Shown here in pieces: positions 29,639-39,993 of a stretch of 64,000 bases of DNA; position 1 is the first letter of the stretch; each line of letters begins with the position of its first letter. The notes beneath the pieces were generated by a model. It did not search any database and had not been told where the DNA came from. It saw nothing but the letters and a program-made list of their open reading frames with translations. The position numbers and the translations under genes were made by a program. The stretch comes from Colwellia sp. MB02u-6 (GTDB taxonomy: Bacteria > Pseudomonadota > Gammaproteobacteria > Enterobacterales > Alteromonadaceae). The DNA lies in NCBI RefSeq assembly GCF_014077095.1, contig NZ_JACGVG010000027.1, forward strand, positions 617,155 through 681,154. The letters run 5' to 3'.

Positions 29639-31039
29639 ATGCAAAAATTTGATCTATTAATTGTAGGTGGTGGTACGGTGGGTTTAACACTGGCACTTGC
29701 TATTCGCCAACAAAGTCAGTTAAGTGTCGCTATTGTTGATAACACGCCTATTGAAGCGTTAAGCGACAAACCTGAGGTGCGCGTTAGTGCTATTAATGCA
29801 GCCAGCCAGCAAATATTTAGCCACCTTAATGTTTGGCAAGATATTATCGCGCAACGTGCTCAGCCTTATTACGATATGCACATTTGGGACAAGGCCGGTT
29901 ATGGTCAGCTAAACTTTGCTTTAAAAGATGTTAGCCGCTCAGCCGTGGCTAATGGCCCAGAGCAACTAGGTTTTATTATTGAAAATAAAGCCATTCGTAA
30001 CGCCTTATGGCAGAAAGTGGCGCAAGACAGTGGAATTGAGTTTTTTACTGACAGCAAACTCCAACAATTAAATCCTAGCGATAACGAAGTTTTTGCTACC
30101 TTCGAGCATAACAGCCATACCAACAGCCAACCTATGCCTATAGTGGCGAAATTGGTGGTTGGTGCTGATGGGGCAAACTCTTTTGTGCGTCAACAAATGA
30201 ACGTGCCGTTAACCTTTCGAGATTACGATCACCACGCGATTGTCGCAACAGTTAAATGTCAACAAGGCCATCAAAGCACTGCTTGGCAAGTATTTTTAGA
30301 TACCGGCCCATTAGCACTATTACCTTTATATCAAGCTGATTTATGCTCCATTGTTTGGTCAACCAGCCCTGAAGAAGCGATTCGATTAAGTGCCTTGTCA
30401 GCCGAAGACTTTGGCAAAGAACTTACCGCCGCTAGCGATGGTAAGTTAGGGAGAATATCGCTAGTAGGTGAGCGATTTACCTACCCGTTAACCATGCGTT
30501 TTGCTCAAGAGTTTGTTAAAGGCAGAATGGTCTTGGTTGGTGACGCGGCACATACTATTCACCCGTTAGCTGGGCAGGGTGCTAACTTAGGCCTGCTTGA
30601 TGCAGCCGCTTTGTCACAAACCATTAGCGAACAACTTTGTAAAGCACAAGCTAAGGGCACGCTTGATGATAACGCATGGTATAGCAACAAATCGTTACAA
30701 CAATTTGCCCGCTGGCGCAAAAGTGAAGCAGTAGAAATGATTGCCTCGATGGAGGCTATAAAACAAGCCTTTACGCCTCAGCAAAGCGCGATTAAATTAC
30801 TTCGTGGCTTGGGTATGTCGTTACTCAATAATATTAAACCGGCAAAAGCGTTAATGATTAATCAAGCCTTGGGTTTCAAAGATGATTTACCCAAATTAGC
30901 TACAGCACTTTCACAGCAAGTGCCGCAAACATTATCAGGACCAGTTTCACCACAAATTTCAGAACAAGTTTCAAAAAAAAATCTACAACAATCATCGCAA
31001 TCACCACCACAGGTGCCACAACAAAAAAATAGCTCATAG
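29639..31039 (+). CDS. ubiI: 2-octaprenylphenol hydroxylase UbiI (VisC)
   Basis: A 466-residue FAD monooxygenase of the UbiH/UbiF/UbiI group in ubiquinone synthesis. FDLLIVGGGTVGLTLALAI binds FAD. VRVSAINAASQQIFSHLNVWQDI and MHIWDKAGYG match UbiI rather than UbiH. GDAAHTIHPLAGQGANLGLLDAA is the second FAD motif. UbiI hydroxylates C5 of the ring. The C-terminus carries an extra tail of about 50 residues rich in Gln, Ser and Pro, absent in E. coli UbiI (400 residues). It may be disordered. The ubiH partner is apparently missing here. Confidence 0.93.
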   Translation: MQKFDLLIVGGGTVGLTLALAIRQQSQLSVAIVDNTPIEALSDKPEVRVSAINAASQQIFSHLNVWQDIIAQRAQPYYDMHIWDKAGYGQLNFALKDVSRSAVANGPEQLGFIIENKAIRNALWQKVAQDSGIEFFTDSKLQQLNPSDNEVFATFEHNSHTNSQPMPIVAKLVVGADGANSFVRQQMNVPLTFRDYDHHAIVATVKCQQGHQSTAWQVFLDTGPLALLPLYQADLCSIVWSTSPEEAIRLSALSAEDFGKELTAASDGKLGRISLVGERFTYPLTMRFAQEFVKGRMVLVGDAAHTIHPLAGQGANLGLLDAAALSQTISEQLCKAQAKGTLDDNAWYSNKSLQQFARWRKSEAVEMIASMEAIKQAFTPQQSAIKLLRGLGMSLLNNIKPAKALMINQALGFKDDLPKLATALSQQVPQTLSGPVSPQISEQVSKKNLQQSSQSPPQVPQQKNSS

Positions 31040-31056
31040 CGTCACACTTACCGCGT

Positions 31057-31090
31057 TATTTTGTTGACTACTTAGTCAACAAAAGCGCTA
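31057..31090 (+). terminator. Hairpin after ubiI
   Basis: A perfect inverted repeat TTTTGTTGACTA / TAGTCAACAAAA lies 20 bases after the ubiI stop. It is a likely terminator or RNA-stabilising hairpin. Confidence 0.6.
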
Positions 31091-31203
31091 TTTTACTCAG
31101 TCAGCCAATAACAAATAGGCGGTTTGAGTAAATTAGTATTTTTATTCTTTTCACCAATATAAAATTTAAGTTTGCTACAAGCTAACTTTTCATACGCTCA
31201 AGG

Positions 31204-31246
31204 AATTATATTTTCAAAAAAGGGTTTTTTGAGAATATAATTTTAA
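31204..31246 (+). terminator. Second hairpin between ubiI and gcvT
   Basis: AATTATATTTTCAAAAAA pairs with TTTTTTGAGAATATAATT around a GGG loop and is followed by TTTT. It resembles a weak rho-independent terminator upstream of the gcvT leader. No glycine riboswitch motif was found in the remaining leader up to 31430. Confidence 0.5.
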
Positions 31247-31430
31247 ATAGTTTGTTTAGTCGGTTTTAAATTTCAAATATGCTTTATTATCTGTTGAATC
31301 AACAGTTACTCAGGGCTATAATCCTCAATACTTTTTGTAAATCTTCCGTCTTTATCCTAGGTTTAGTTGTGATGCTTGTTTTAAGCACTAACAAACTTAG
31401 ATAAAACAACTAACGTGAGTGAAACGTACG

Positions 31431-32519
31431 ATGACAAATAAAACAGTATTACATGCTAAGCACTTAGAAGCTGGCGCTAAAATGGTTGATTTTTATGGTT
31501 GGGAAATGCCGATCAACTATGGTTCTCAAATTGAAGAACATCATGCGGTGCGCAAAGACGCTGGTATGTTCGATGTTTCACACATGACTATTGTTGATGT
31601 TCAAGGCCTTGATGCACAAGCATTTTTACGTCGTTTAGTGATTAACGATGTAGCTAAATTAGATGTTGCCGGTAAAGCACTTTATACAGGAATGTGTAAC
31701 CTTGAAGGTGGCGTTATTGATGACTTAATCGTTTATTTTTTCAGTAAAACAGATTACCGCTTAGTCGTTAACTCAGCGACTCGCGTAAAAGACTTAGCTT
31801 GGATCAACGAGCAAGCATCAGCATTTGACGTAGCAATAACTGAACGTCCAGAATTTGCCATGATCGCCGTGCAAGGCCCAGAAGCTAAAGCTAAAGTAGC
31901 CACTCTATTAGATGCTGAGCAAACGGCTGTTGTTGAAGGCATGAAGCCATTTTTCTCGGTACAAGCCGGCGACTTATTTATTGCCACAACAGGCTACACC
32001 GGTGAAAACGGTTATGAGATTGCCTTACCTGCTGACCAAGCTGCCGGCTTATGGCAACAATTGCTTGATGTTGGTGTTAAGCCTTGCGGTTTAGGTGCTC
32101 GCGATACTTTACGTTTAGAAGCCGGTATGAACCTTTATGGTTTAGACATGGACGAAAGCGTTTCGCCATTAGCTGCTAATATGGCCTGGACTATTAGCTG
32201 GGAACCTGAAGATCGTAACTTTAACGGTCGTGAAGTATTAGCCGCGCAACGTGCCGCAGGCGACCAACCTAAACTCGTTGGTTTAGTACTTGAAGAAAAA
32301 GGCGTATTACGTAGTGGTCTTAAAGTGATCACTGAAGCAGGCGAAGGCGTTATTACCTCAGGTACTTTTTCTCCAACTTTAGGTTACAGTATCGCAATGG
32401 CCCGTATACCACGTAGTGTAGCGATAGGTAGTACAGTAGAAGTTGAAATGCGTAAAAAGCTAGTTAAGGTTAAAGTCATTAAGCCAAGCTTTGTGCGTAA
32501 TGGCAAAAAAGTTCTTTAA
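31431..32519 (+). CDS. gcvT: Glycine cleavage system T protein (aminomethyltransferase)
   Basis: A 362-residue protein from the ATG at 31431 ([21 protein letters not shown]); an in-frame GTG at 31419 is rejected because relatives start with this sequence. It moves the aminomethyl carbon from lipoyl-GcvH to tetrahydrofolate. Motifs are [35 protein letters not shown] and [14 protein letters not shown]. gcvH and gcvP follow on the same strand. Confidence 0.98.
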   Translation: MTNKTVLHAKHLEAGAKMVDFYGWEMPINYGSQIEEHHAVRKDAGMFDVSHMTIVDVQGLDAQAFLRRLVINDVAKLDVAGKALYTGMCNLEGGVIDDLIVYFFSKTDYRLVVNSATRVKDLAWINEQASAFDVAITERPEFAMIAVQGPEAKAKVATLLDAEQTAVVEGMKPFFSVQAGDLFIATTGYTGENGYEIALPADQAAGLWQQLLDVGVKPCGLGARDTLRLEAGMNLYGLDMDESVSPLAANMAWTISWEPEDRNFNGREVLAAQRAAGDQPKLVGLVLEEKGVLRSGLKVITEAGEGVITSGTFSPTLGYSIAMARIPRSVAIGSTVEVEMRKKLVKVKVIKPSFVRNGKKVL

Positions 32520-32698
32520 CTACTTAAGGCTAGGTCAACGCTCATTAGTGAGCCGTAAAACCTAGTTAAAAAATGCTAAAAATTTAAGCTATAGTATGGG
32601 ATGATTAGCGCAGGCAAGCTTCATACTATAGTCGTTAGTACCAATTAGTTAATCTGCTTGGTATATCCAATTTAAAAATAAAGATTAGGACAAAATCA

Positions 32699-33088
32699 AT
32701 GAGCAACATTCCTTCAGAATTAAAATATGTAACATCACACGAATGGGTACGCAACGATGGCAACGGTGTTGTTACAGTTGGTATTACTGAACACGCACAA
32801 GACCTTTTAGGTGACATGGTATTTGTTGAGTTACCTGAAGTGGGCGACACAGTAAGTGTGGGCGACGATGTTGCTGTAGCAGAATCGGTAAAAGCTGCAT
32901 CAGACATTTACGCACCGATGAGCGGTGAAGTAATTGAAGCGAATGAAAACCTTGAAGACTCACCTGAGTTAGTTAACTCAGATGCCTTCGGTGGCGGTTG
33001 GTTATTTAAATTAAAAATTTCAGATGAAAGTGAGTTCAACAACTTACTTGATGCTGAAGGTTATGCAAACTCAATCGACGAAGATTAA
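32699..33088 (+). CDS. gcvH: Glycine cleavage system H protein
   Basis: A 129-residue lipoyl carrier. The lipoylation lysine lies in [13 protein letters not shown] at residue 65. AGGA lies upstream of the ATG. It shuttles the aminomethyl group between GcvP, GcvT and Lpd. Length equals E. coli GcvH (129). Confidence 0.98.
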   Translation: MSNIPSELKYVTSHEWVRNDGNGVVTVGITEHAQDLLGDMVFVELPEVGDTVSVGDDVAVAESVKAASDIYAPMSGEVIEANENLEDSPELVNSDAFGGGWLFKLKISDESEFNNLLDAEGYANSIDED

Positions 33089-33320
33089 TTTTTAGGCACA
33101 TTATGCTGTGACACACCTTGTTTCTGTTATTTTTTGTGATCATTTAGTCGACTAAACTCGTACAATTCATAACACCAATCGTGTTGCTTATATTGAAGTA
33201 ACTATTGAGCTCAAGTACTGAGCTCAATCACTTAACCTAAGTAGCAAGTTTAAGTACTAGGTTTAAGTTTGCACCTATTTATTTGTGCCTAAAAGCCGAT
33301 TGTTATCAAAAACGATATTT

Positions 33321-33360
33321 AAGCCCTCAACTCGATCCAATAGTTCAGGGCTTTCTTTTT
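33321..33360 (+). terminator. Terminator-like hairpin between gcvH and gcvP
   Basis: AAGCCCTCAACT pairs with AGTTCAGGGCTT (one mismatch) and is followed by TTCTTTTT, about 40 bases before the gcvP start at 33396. It could terminate gcvTH transcripts or act as an attenuator for gcvP. The rest of the 307-base gcvH-gcvP gap (33089-33395) shows no gene. Confidence 0.65.
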
Positions 33361-33395
33361 ATTAAATATTATTAACTTTATAGTGAAGCTGTTTT

Positions 33396-36296
33396 ATGAC
33401 TACTCAATATAATGACTCTTTATCTTTGACTGAATTAGAGCAAAGACAAAATTTTATTCGACGTCACATTGGTCCAAGTGATGAGCAAACACAAGCCATG
33501 TTGAAAGATATCGGTGCAGAATCTGTCGATGCACTTATCGATGAAATCGTACCTAATGATATTCGTTTAGCTGATTTACCTGCTATCGAAGAAAGCAAAA
33601 CTGAAGTACAAGCTTTAGCAGACTTGAAAGCGGTCGCAAGTTTGAACAAGGTAAACGAGACATATATTGGTTTAGGTTACTACGGCACACTAACGCCTAA
33701 CGTTATTTTACGTAACGTGTTAGAAAATCCAGGCTGGTACACGTCATATACGCCATATCAACCAGAAATTGCACAAGGTCGTTTAGAGTCATTATTAAAC
33801 TTCCAGCAAATGTGTATAGACCTAACTGGTTTAGAACTAGCGTCGGCGTCATTACTTGATGAAGGCACTGCCGCAGCTGAAGCCATGGCATTAGCTAAGC
33901 GTGTATCAAAAAACAAGAAATCAAACTTATTCTTTATTTCAAGTGAAGTTTATCCGCAAACTATTGACTTAGTTAAACAACGTGCCGAAATGTTTGGTTT
34001 CGAGATTGTTGTAGCTCCCGCTGCCGAAGTTGTTGAACACGACGTATTTGGTGCCTTATTACAATACCCAAGTGCGACTGGTGAAATCACTGACATGAGT
34101 GATTTAATTGCTAATGTTCATGAGAAAAAAGGCATTGTTGCTGTTGCCGCTGACATCATGAGCTTAGTGCTATTAAAAGCACCGGGTGAATTAGGTGCTG
34201 ATGCTGTTATTGGTTCAACTCAACGTTTTGGTGTGCCTATGGGCTACGGTGGACCACACGCCGCTTTTTTCACTACCTCTGAAAAATACAAACGTTCATT
34301 ACCGGGTCGCATTATCGGCGTATCTAGAGATACGCGTGATAACCCCGCACTCCGCATGGCGATGCAAACGCGTGAGCAACATATTCGCCGCGAAAAAGCC
34401 AATTCTAACATTTGTACAGCGCAAGCTTTATTAGCCAATATGGCGGCATTTTATGCGGTTTATCATGGTCCTAAAGGCTTAAAAGTTATTGCTGAACGCA
34501 TACACCGCTTTGCTGATATTTTATGTTTAGGCACAGCAACGAACGGCTTGCCAGCACTTCATCAACATTACTTTGACACCTTAACGTTTAACGTCAGCAA
34601 TAAAGACGAAATTGTTACCCGTGCATTAGCTAATGGCGCTAACTTTCGCACCGATGTTGACGGTCAAATTAGTATTTCATTAGATGAAACAACTACTCGC
34701 GAAAACGTGCAAACCTTGTTTGATATTTTATTAGGTGCAGACCATGGTTTAGACGTAGCAGTACTTGATCAGCAAATTATCGCTGCAGGGCATTCGTCAA
34801 TTCCAGCGTCATTACAACGTGAGTCTGCGATTCTAACGCACCCAGTATTTAACTCGTATCACAGTGAAACTGAGATGCTACGTTACATCAAAAAGTTAGA
34901 AAACAAAGATTTAGCGCTTAATCATTCCATGATTTCATTGGGCTCTTGTACCATGAAATTAAATGCGACAGCGCAAATGATCCCAGTATCATGGCCTGAA
35001 TTTGCCAACATGCACCCATTTGCGCCAGTTGACCAAGCGCAAGGTTATAAGCACATGATTGACGAACTAGCCAAATGGTTAGTTGAGTTAACGGGTTACG
35101 ACAAAATGTCAATGCAACCTAACTCCGGCGCACAAGGTGAATATGCTGGCTTAATTGCCATTCACAAGTACCACGAAAGCCGTGGTGATGCGCATCGTAA
35201 CATTTGTTTAATTCCATCTTCAGCACACGGTACTAACCCTGCGTCAGCGCAAATGGTAGGTATGAAAGTAGTAGTGGTTGCTTGCGATAAAGCCGGTAAC
35301 GTTGATATGGCCGACTTAAAAGCGAAAGCAAGTGAGTTAGCTGACAGCCTGTCTTGTATCATGATCACTTACCCGTCGACACACGGTGTATATGAAACCA
35401 CAATTGCAGAAATTTGTAACATAGTGCATGATCACGGCGGTCAAGTTTATCTTGATGGTGCAAACATGAATGCCCAAGTGGGTTTAACATCACCGGGTTT
35501 CATCGGTGCGGATGTTTCACACTTAAACTTACATAAAACCTTCTCTATTCCACACGGTGGTGGCGGACCAGGTATGGGTCCTATCGGCGTTAAAGCCCAC
35601 TTAGCTCCATTTTTACCTGATCATGCATTAATTAATGTTGATGAAGAAACTAAAGGTAACGGCGCGGTATCAGCAGCACCTTATGGTAGTGCCGGTATTT
35701 TATGTATCTCATACCTTTACTGTGCCTTACTGGGTAAAAAAGGCGTTACCGATGCGACTAAATATGCGATTACTAATGCTAACTACGTAGCAACAAAACT
35801 TAGCCCACATTTCCCGCTGTTATATGCAGGTAAAAATGGCCGTGTTGCCCACGAATGTATCATTGATTTACGCCCACTTAAGGCAGAGTCAGGTGTTACT
35901 GAAGTCGATATCGCTAAGCGCTTAATAGATTATGGTTTTCATGCGCCAACCATGTCGTTCCCAGTAGCGGGTACGTTTATGATTGAGCCCACTGAATCTG
36001 AGTCAAAAGTGGAACTTGATCGCTTCATTGAAGCTATGGTGTCGATTCGCGGTGAAGTACGCAAAGTAACTTCTGGTGAGTGGACAAGTGAAAACAACCC
36101 ATTACACCATGCACCACACACACTAGCGGATATTACAGCACCTTGGGATCGTGCGTACACGATTCAAGAAGCGGTATTCCCAGTGCCTGCGGCCGCAGCG
36201 AATAAATTCTGGCCAACGGTTAACCGTATAGATGATGTTTATGGCGACAGAAATTTAATTTGTAGTTGTCCTCCAGTTTCGAGTTATCAAGATTAG
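33396..36296 (+). CDS. gcvP: Glycine dehydrogenase (decarboxylating), P protein
   Basis: A 966-residue single-chain P protein. The N-terminal half ([19 protein letters not shown]) and C-terminal half ([15 protein letters not shown]) are homologous. The PLP lysine lies in [20 protein letters not shown], near residue 714. It decarboxylates glycine and loads the aminomethyl group on GcvH. Length is close to E. coli GcvP (957). Two terminators follow. Confidence 0.98.
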   Translation: MTTQYNDSLSLTELEQRQNFIRRHIGPSDEQTQAMLKDIGAESVDALIDEIVPNDIRLADLPAIEESKTEVQALADLKAVASLNKVNETYIGLGYYGTLTPNVILRNVLENPGWYTSYTPYQPEIAQGRLESLLNFQQMCIDLTGLELASASLLDEGTAAAEAMALAKRVSKNKKSNLFFISSEVYPQTIDLVKQRAEMFGFEIVVAPAAEVVEHDVFGALLQYPSATGEITDMSDLIANVHEKKGIVAVAADIMSLVLLKAPGELGADAVIGSTQRFGVPMGYGGPHAAFFTTSEKYKRSLPGRIIGVSRDTRDNPALRMAMQTREQHIRREKANSNICTAQALLANMAAFYAVYHGPKGLKVIAERIHRFADILCLGTATNGLPALHQHYFDTLTFNVSNKDEIVTRALANGANFRTDVDGQISISLDETTTRENVQTLFDILLGADHGLDVAVLDQQIIAAGHSSIPASLQRESAILTHPVFNSYHSETEMLRYIKKLENKDLALNHSMISLGSCTMKLNATAQMIPVSWPEFANMHPFAPVDQAQGYKHMIDELAKWLVELTGYDKMSMQPNSGAQGEYAGLIAIHKYHESRGDAHRNICLIPSSAHGTNPASAQMVGMKVVVVACDKAGNVDMADLKAKASELADSLSCIMITYPSTHGVYETTIAEICNIVHDHGGQVYLDGANMNAQVGLTSPGFIGADVSHLNLHKTFSIPHGGGGPGMGPIGVKAHLAPFLPDHALINVDEETKGNGAVSAAPYGSAGILCISYLYCALLGKKGVTDATKYAITNANYVATKLSPHFPLLYAGKNGRVAHECIIDLRPLKAESGVTEVDIAKRLIDYGFHAPTMSFPVAGTFMIEPTESESKVELDRFIEAMVSIRGEVRKVTSGEWTSENNPLHHAPHTLADITAPWDRAYTIQEAVFPVPAAAANKFWPTVNRIDDVYGDRNLICSCPPVSSYQD

Positions 36297-36384
36297 TAAC
36301 TGATGTTGTCGTGTTCTAATTAAGTCTGTGACTTAATTTTGGCAGTTTGTGAGTGCAATTAAGTTTGTGACTCGATTTTGTTTG

Positions 36385-36413
36385 AAAAGGTGAGCTTAAT
36401 GCTCACCTTTTTT
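36385..36413 (+). terminator. gcvP terminator 1
   Basis: Stem AAAAGGTGAGC / GCTCACCTTTT with loop TTAAT and trailing T tract. Confidence 0.85.
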
Positions 36414-36525
36414 GTGTCCGACAGTTTTTATGTATGAATTTTGAAAACTAAATATTGATCTGATGACCACGACTATTCAGGTTGTAAACCGCTAAGCTAG
36501 TTGGAAACTCTAACTAAAAAATATT

Positions 36526-36557
36526 GAAAGGCGAATCAGAAATGGTTCGCCTTTTTA
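36526..36557 (+). terminator. gcvP-side terminator 2
   Basis: AAAGGCGAA...TTCGCCTTT hairpin followed by TTTATTT, 110 bases beyond the first terminator. The 110 bases in between might form a small terminated transcript, but nothing else supports one. Confidence 0.75.
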
Positions 36558-36668
36558 TTTGTTAACTCTAGACCAATATATTTAGTATTACCTTTTTTCC
36601 GCAAAGTATTTCAAGTTTAGACAAAGCCATTTAAAGGTTACAACTGAATAATAAGTGCGTTCATCTAT

Positions 36669-37220
36669 ATGCAGGCACGATACTATGATCCAGTCATAGG
36701 TCGTTTCTACTCGAATGATCCTATTGGCTTTACTCGAGTAGTTGATACGTTCAGTCGTTATTCATATTTAGGAAATAACGGCCTTATGCATTTCTTTTTC
36801 GTATTGATGAAACGGGTATGGCTTTTGTTTTAATCTCAGTTCACTTAAAACCAGGCTTAGGACCCGGTAACAGAGCTAGAAGAAAGCATGAATTAGCATC
36901 AATTTATTAATGGGTTGATGAACATGAGGAATATAGGCGAATTTATTACATTTAATTCTAGCTGCCTGAGTACAAATACTAACGTAAACAGACCTGAGCC
37001 ATTCGGCCACGTACTTTACAGAGCAAACTTGACTAATGAAATTGATTTGGAATATGGGTTTACCGTAACTAACTTGATAACCGCTATGAAAGTACCTTGG
37101 TATGAAGATTTTACTCATGAGTATCCTGGCGAACCATATAAAAATAACCCATTTAGAGCGTGTTTTTCAGATCACCACCCTGTGAGTTTTATGCTCAAAT
37201 CAACAACAGATGACGATTAA
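36669..37220 (+). pseudogene. RHS C-terminal core joined to an EEP nuclease-like domain, decayed
   Basis: From 36669 the frame reads MQARYYDPVIGRFYSNDPIG, then FSRYSYLGNNGLM. This is the RHS-repeat-associated core (xYYDPxxGRFxSxDPIG...RYxYxxNNP). A frameshift near 36790 leads to RIDETGMA, the usual D-x-x-G end of the core. Then VLISVHLKPGLG, RRKHELASIY, a stop, WVDEHEEY, a shift, and an open frame 36915-37220 with TNTNVNRPEPFGHVLY and FRACFSDHHPVSFML. The last motifs are typical of the endonuclease/exonuclease/phosphatase (EEP) family C-terminus. The piece is therefore a broken RHS fragment with a nuclease-like tip lacking its N-terminal half. RHS repeats upstream are absent. Confidence 0.7.
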
Positions 37221-37363
37221 TAAGTCTAGTCAGATAAAATAAACTTTGGATTTGATACAAGGTGAAGCTAAAAGTACAAATTAGATTTACGTAGCAAAAG
37301 TAATGTTGACTAATTCATGGTCTTAAGTGATTATATATTAAACAATGACAGGGAGTCAGTTAC

Positions 37364-38437
37364 ATGTATGATAAATACTTTACATCTGAAGATGACGCTA
37401 CAAATGCAAACCTCTTATTATCAAAAAAGTTACCAACATATCGGCAAGCGTACAGTGACCGTACTGCTTGGATAATGTCAGTAATGTCTGAGTTAGCGTA
37501 TATAAAATTTAATTCGCTATTTCCTGAAAGTGGCTCAACAGATTTTATAAAAGAACATTTCATTAAAAAAGTTAACTCTCTTGTTGGTGAAAAAAAATCA
37601 ACGATAGTTTCGACATTAATTAATAAAATAAGTTATGACCCTACAGTAGAAAAAGCAAAATTAGAAAGTAACCTAGACGAATTTCAATTCAAACTTTTAA
37701 AAACATTTGATGATAAAGGAACTCAAGCCATTCTTGTTGATGCTGGCGCATATATCATTTTGAGCTTTAGGGGAACGGAAGCTGACAGCCTAAGTGATAT
37801 TAAAGCTGATGCTAAAGCCAATTTAATAAAGTGCTCAGTATCTGTAGGTCAAATTCATGCAGGGTTTAGAGATTCATTTAACTATATTCGTCGTGATGTT
37901 GAAGAAGAAATCAATAAAGACGAATACTCAAAGAAACCATTATTTATTACTGGTCATAGCTTGGGTGGCGCTCTGGCAACAGTCGCAACAAAATTTTTAA
38001 CACACAGTGGAGGTATTGCTGCTTGTTACACATTTGGCTCTCCTCGTGTAGGTAATGATGATTGGGTTAATAATATCAAGACACCCATTCACCGTATAGT
38101 TAATGCTGCCGACTCTGTCACAATGCTACCTCCTGGTGATGTCTCCATTTCAGCAATTAGTTTTATCTTTAGGTTTATTCCTAGTGTTGGGGAGTCTGTT
38201 TCCAAATGGTTATCAGAAAAATTTGGTAGATACATGCATGCTGGTAATATGCGCTATTTAACCAACTGTAAACCAGAGGACTTTAGTGACGTTAGAGTTT
38301 TATATTCCGTGAGTTTTACTTATAGAATAAAAGCATTAATTGTTAAATCACTATCTTTTGGGAAATTACTTTCAGACCATTCGATTAGTAACTACAGTAA
38401 AAAATTGATGATAATTGCTATTAGGCGCAACAAATGA
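37364..38437 (+). CDS. Class 3 lipase family protein
   Basis: A 357-residue alpha/beta-hydrolase. FRGTEA at 135-140 and ITGHSLGGALATVATKF give the nucleophile Ser199; NAADSVTMLPP gives Asp250 and MHAGNMRYL gives His292, a complete lipase-3 triad. GAPRVG-type GSPRVGNDDW is also present. No signal peptide is seen. GGGAG lies upstream of the start. A preceding RHS relic and a following lipoprotein suggest an effector-like or secreted phospholipase, but no T6SS genes are in the window, so that is speculation. Low GC like the neighbourhood. Confidence 0.8.
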   Translation: MYDKYFTSEDDATNANLLLSKKLPTYRQAYSDRTAWIMSVMSELAYIKFNSLFPESGSTDFIKEHFIKKVNSLVGEKKSTIVSTLINKISYDPTVEKAKLESNLDEFQFKLLKTFDDKGTQAILVDAGAYIILSFRGTEADSLSDIKADAKANLIKCSVSVGQIHAGFRDSFNYIRRDVEEEINKDEYSKKPLFITGHSLGGALATVATKFLTHSGGIAACYTFGSPRVGNDDWVNNIKTPIHRIVNAADSVTMLPPGDVSISAISFIFRFIPSVGESVSKWLSEKFGRYMHAGNMRYLTNCKPEDFSDVRVLYSVSFTYRIKALIVKSLSFGKLLSDHSISNYSKKLMIIAIRRNK

Positions 38438-38904
38438 AAGTACCAAGTTTATTTAAAGTGATGAATATTTACACATCATAAAAAATTGGACAAAAACCTA
38501 AATAACAAATCAAATCCGACCTGTTTCTAGGATGTAACTAGGGTTAATAATTATTTGCTTGGGATATAGAACAGGTAATTAACATGGATCAGTTTATAAG
38601 GATGCTTTCACACTACATTTAATTAGTAATAATCTACTCTCTAAGAAAATATTTTAAGTTATTTATGGGGTTAATAAATACTGATGGATTTTATAAATCT
38701 TATTGAATTGTTAAGAACAATAAGTATTTATAGTCGTGGTATTTGAAGTGGACTATGAAATGAAAGTGCACATTTAGACAGAGAATTGATAAAAAATATT
38801 GAGTCAATTTGAATGTGAATACTTAAAAATCAAGTGAAAATTGAAACCATAGTTAATATATTTATGGTAAATATATTAACTTAACAAAAATTAAAGGATT
38901 AAAA
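38438..38904. other. Intergenic region between lipase and lipoprotein genes
   Basis: About 465 very AT-rich bases. I see no gene, RNA or repeat here beyond an AAGGA ribosome-binding site at its right end. Confidence 0.4.
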
Positions 38905-39630
38905 ATGTCTCATCGAAATATTTTATTTTTATCTGTATTTATATTGCTTACTGGATGTGCTCAAGTACCCCAGTCATCTGTAACGTTATCTAATTCAATT
39001 TCTGATGATGTGGTGAGTATGCAGAAAGCCCATAAGAGTTTCATTAATTACTATTTTGATAACTTAGAAACGCAAGCTAATGAATTAATTAATAATAAAT
39101 ATCGACCTAGTTTGATACGTCAAATTATTGAATTGGATGTTCAAAAGTTTAAGACTCCAGATAAACAGCATCAATCGCTGTTTAATGCTATTCAGAAAGC
39201 ATTTATTGATAATAAAAATTTAAGTCAAAATGAACTTAATACATCTCAATCTAATGCAATGCTTGGCATGCAGATATTCTACTCTAAGATTGATAAAAAG
39301 GTTGAGTTGGAGCGTAAACAGCTTATAGGGCCATTAAAAAAACAAAGGCGTCAACTACTGGGTAAAGTAGATAGTAATTACATTAACATAGTGAAAAAGA
39401 ATGCTAGCATCACCGCCCTTTTAAATAGCGTTACAGATATTCATGAAACTCAGCAAAGTTTATTTGAAATGGTGGGTATCGAAGATAACATAAGAGTTGA
39501 GCTAGGAACTAAACTTACAACTTTTGCCGATGATATTGAAGAACTGCAAAGTAAAGTCGATAACGGCAGTTCGAAAGTAGAAGACGTTGAAGCAGCACTC
39601 ACAAAATTTAAAAATTTAATCAATCAATAA
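38905..39630 (+). CDS. Lipoprotein of unknown function, helical
   Basis: A 241-residue protein with signal peptide and lipobox FILLTGCAQ (Cys near residue 18). The mature part is largely helical and charged, with heptad-like sequence (KKVELERKQLIGPLKKQRRQLL and a C-terminal DDIEELQSKVDNGSSKVEDVEAALTKFKNLI coiled coil). AAAGGA precedes the start. A further gene begins 21 bases later on the same strand. No family recognised. A coiled-coil lipoprotein beside a lipase could be an immunity or chaperone protein, but this is only a guess. Confidence 0.7.
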   Translation: MSHRNILFLSVFILLTGCAQVPQSSVTLSNSISDDVVSMQKAHKSFINYYFDNLETQANELINNKYRPSLIRQIIELDVQKFKTPDKQHQSLFNAIQKAFIDNKNLSQNELNTSQSNAMLGMQIFYSKIDKKVELERKQLIGPLKKQRRQLLGKVDSNYINIVKKNASITALLNSVTDIHETQQSLFEMVGIEDNIRVELGTKLTTFADDIEELQSKVDNGSSKVEDVEAALTKFKNLINQ

Positions 39631-39651
39631 ATAATATAAAAGGAATTTACT

Positions 39652-39942
39652 ATGACCGATTTTGACCCTAATTCATTTGCAGATATGATGGATGATTATA
39701 TAGAAATTGCTGATGCAAATATCAAGCAAGAATATCAAAGAGAGCTTAATGCTTTGAAAGGTCTTTCAGAAAATAAAATTAATGAATTCGGAGGGGAAAC
39801 CTCTCAAATGGATGATATTATTAAAGAAATAGAAAAAGCTAAAGAATCAAACCTTTCACAAGCAGAACTGATTAATAATATAACCATTTTAGGCAAAAGC
39901 ACTTACAGCTTAGCTAAAAAAGTATCGGCATTGATACCATAA
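39652..39942 (+). CDS. Small acidic helical protein, unknown
   Basis: A 96-residue acidic protein with a good ribosome-binding site (AAAAGGAA). It lies 21 bases after the lipoprotein gene, so the two probably form an operon. It is rich in Asp, Glu, Asn and Ile and predicted all-helical. No signal peptide, Cys or known motif. No family recognised. Confidence 0.65.
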   Translation: MTDFDPNSFADMMDDYIEIADANIKQEYQRELNALKGLSENKINEFGGETSQMDDIIKEIEKAKESNLSQAELINNITILGKSTYSLAKKVSALIP

Positions 39943-39993
39943 TATGACAATGATTAAATATTGATCAGCGAAAAGCGTATGAAGTATTAACTA

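Noticed and set aside
31040..31430. Glycine riboswitch before gcvT
   Set aside because: No recognisable GGAGAG/ACCGCCGAAGGGG-type aptamer sequence; only hairpins seen.
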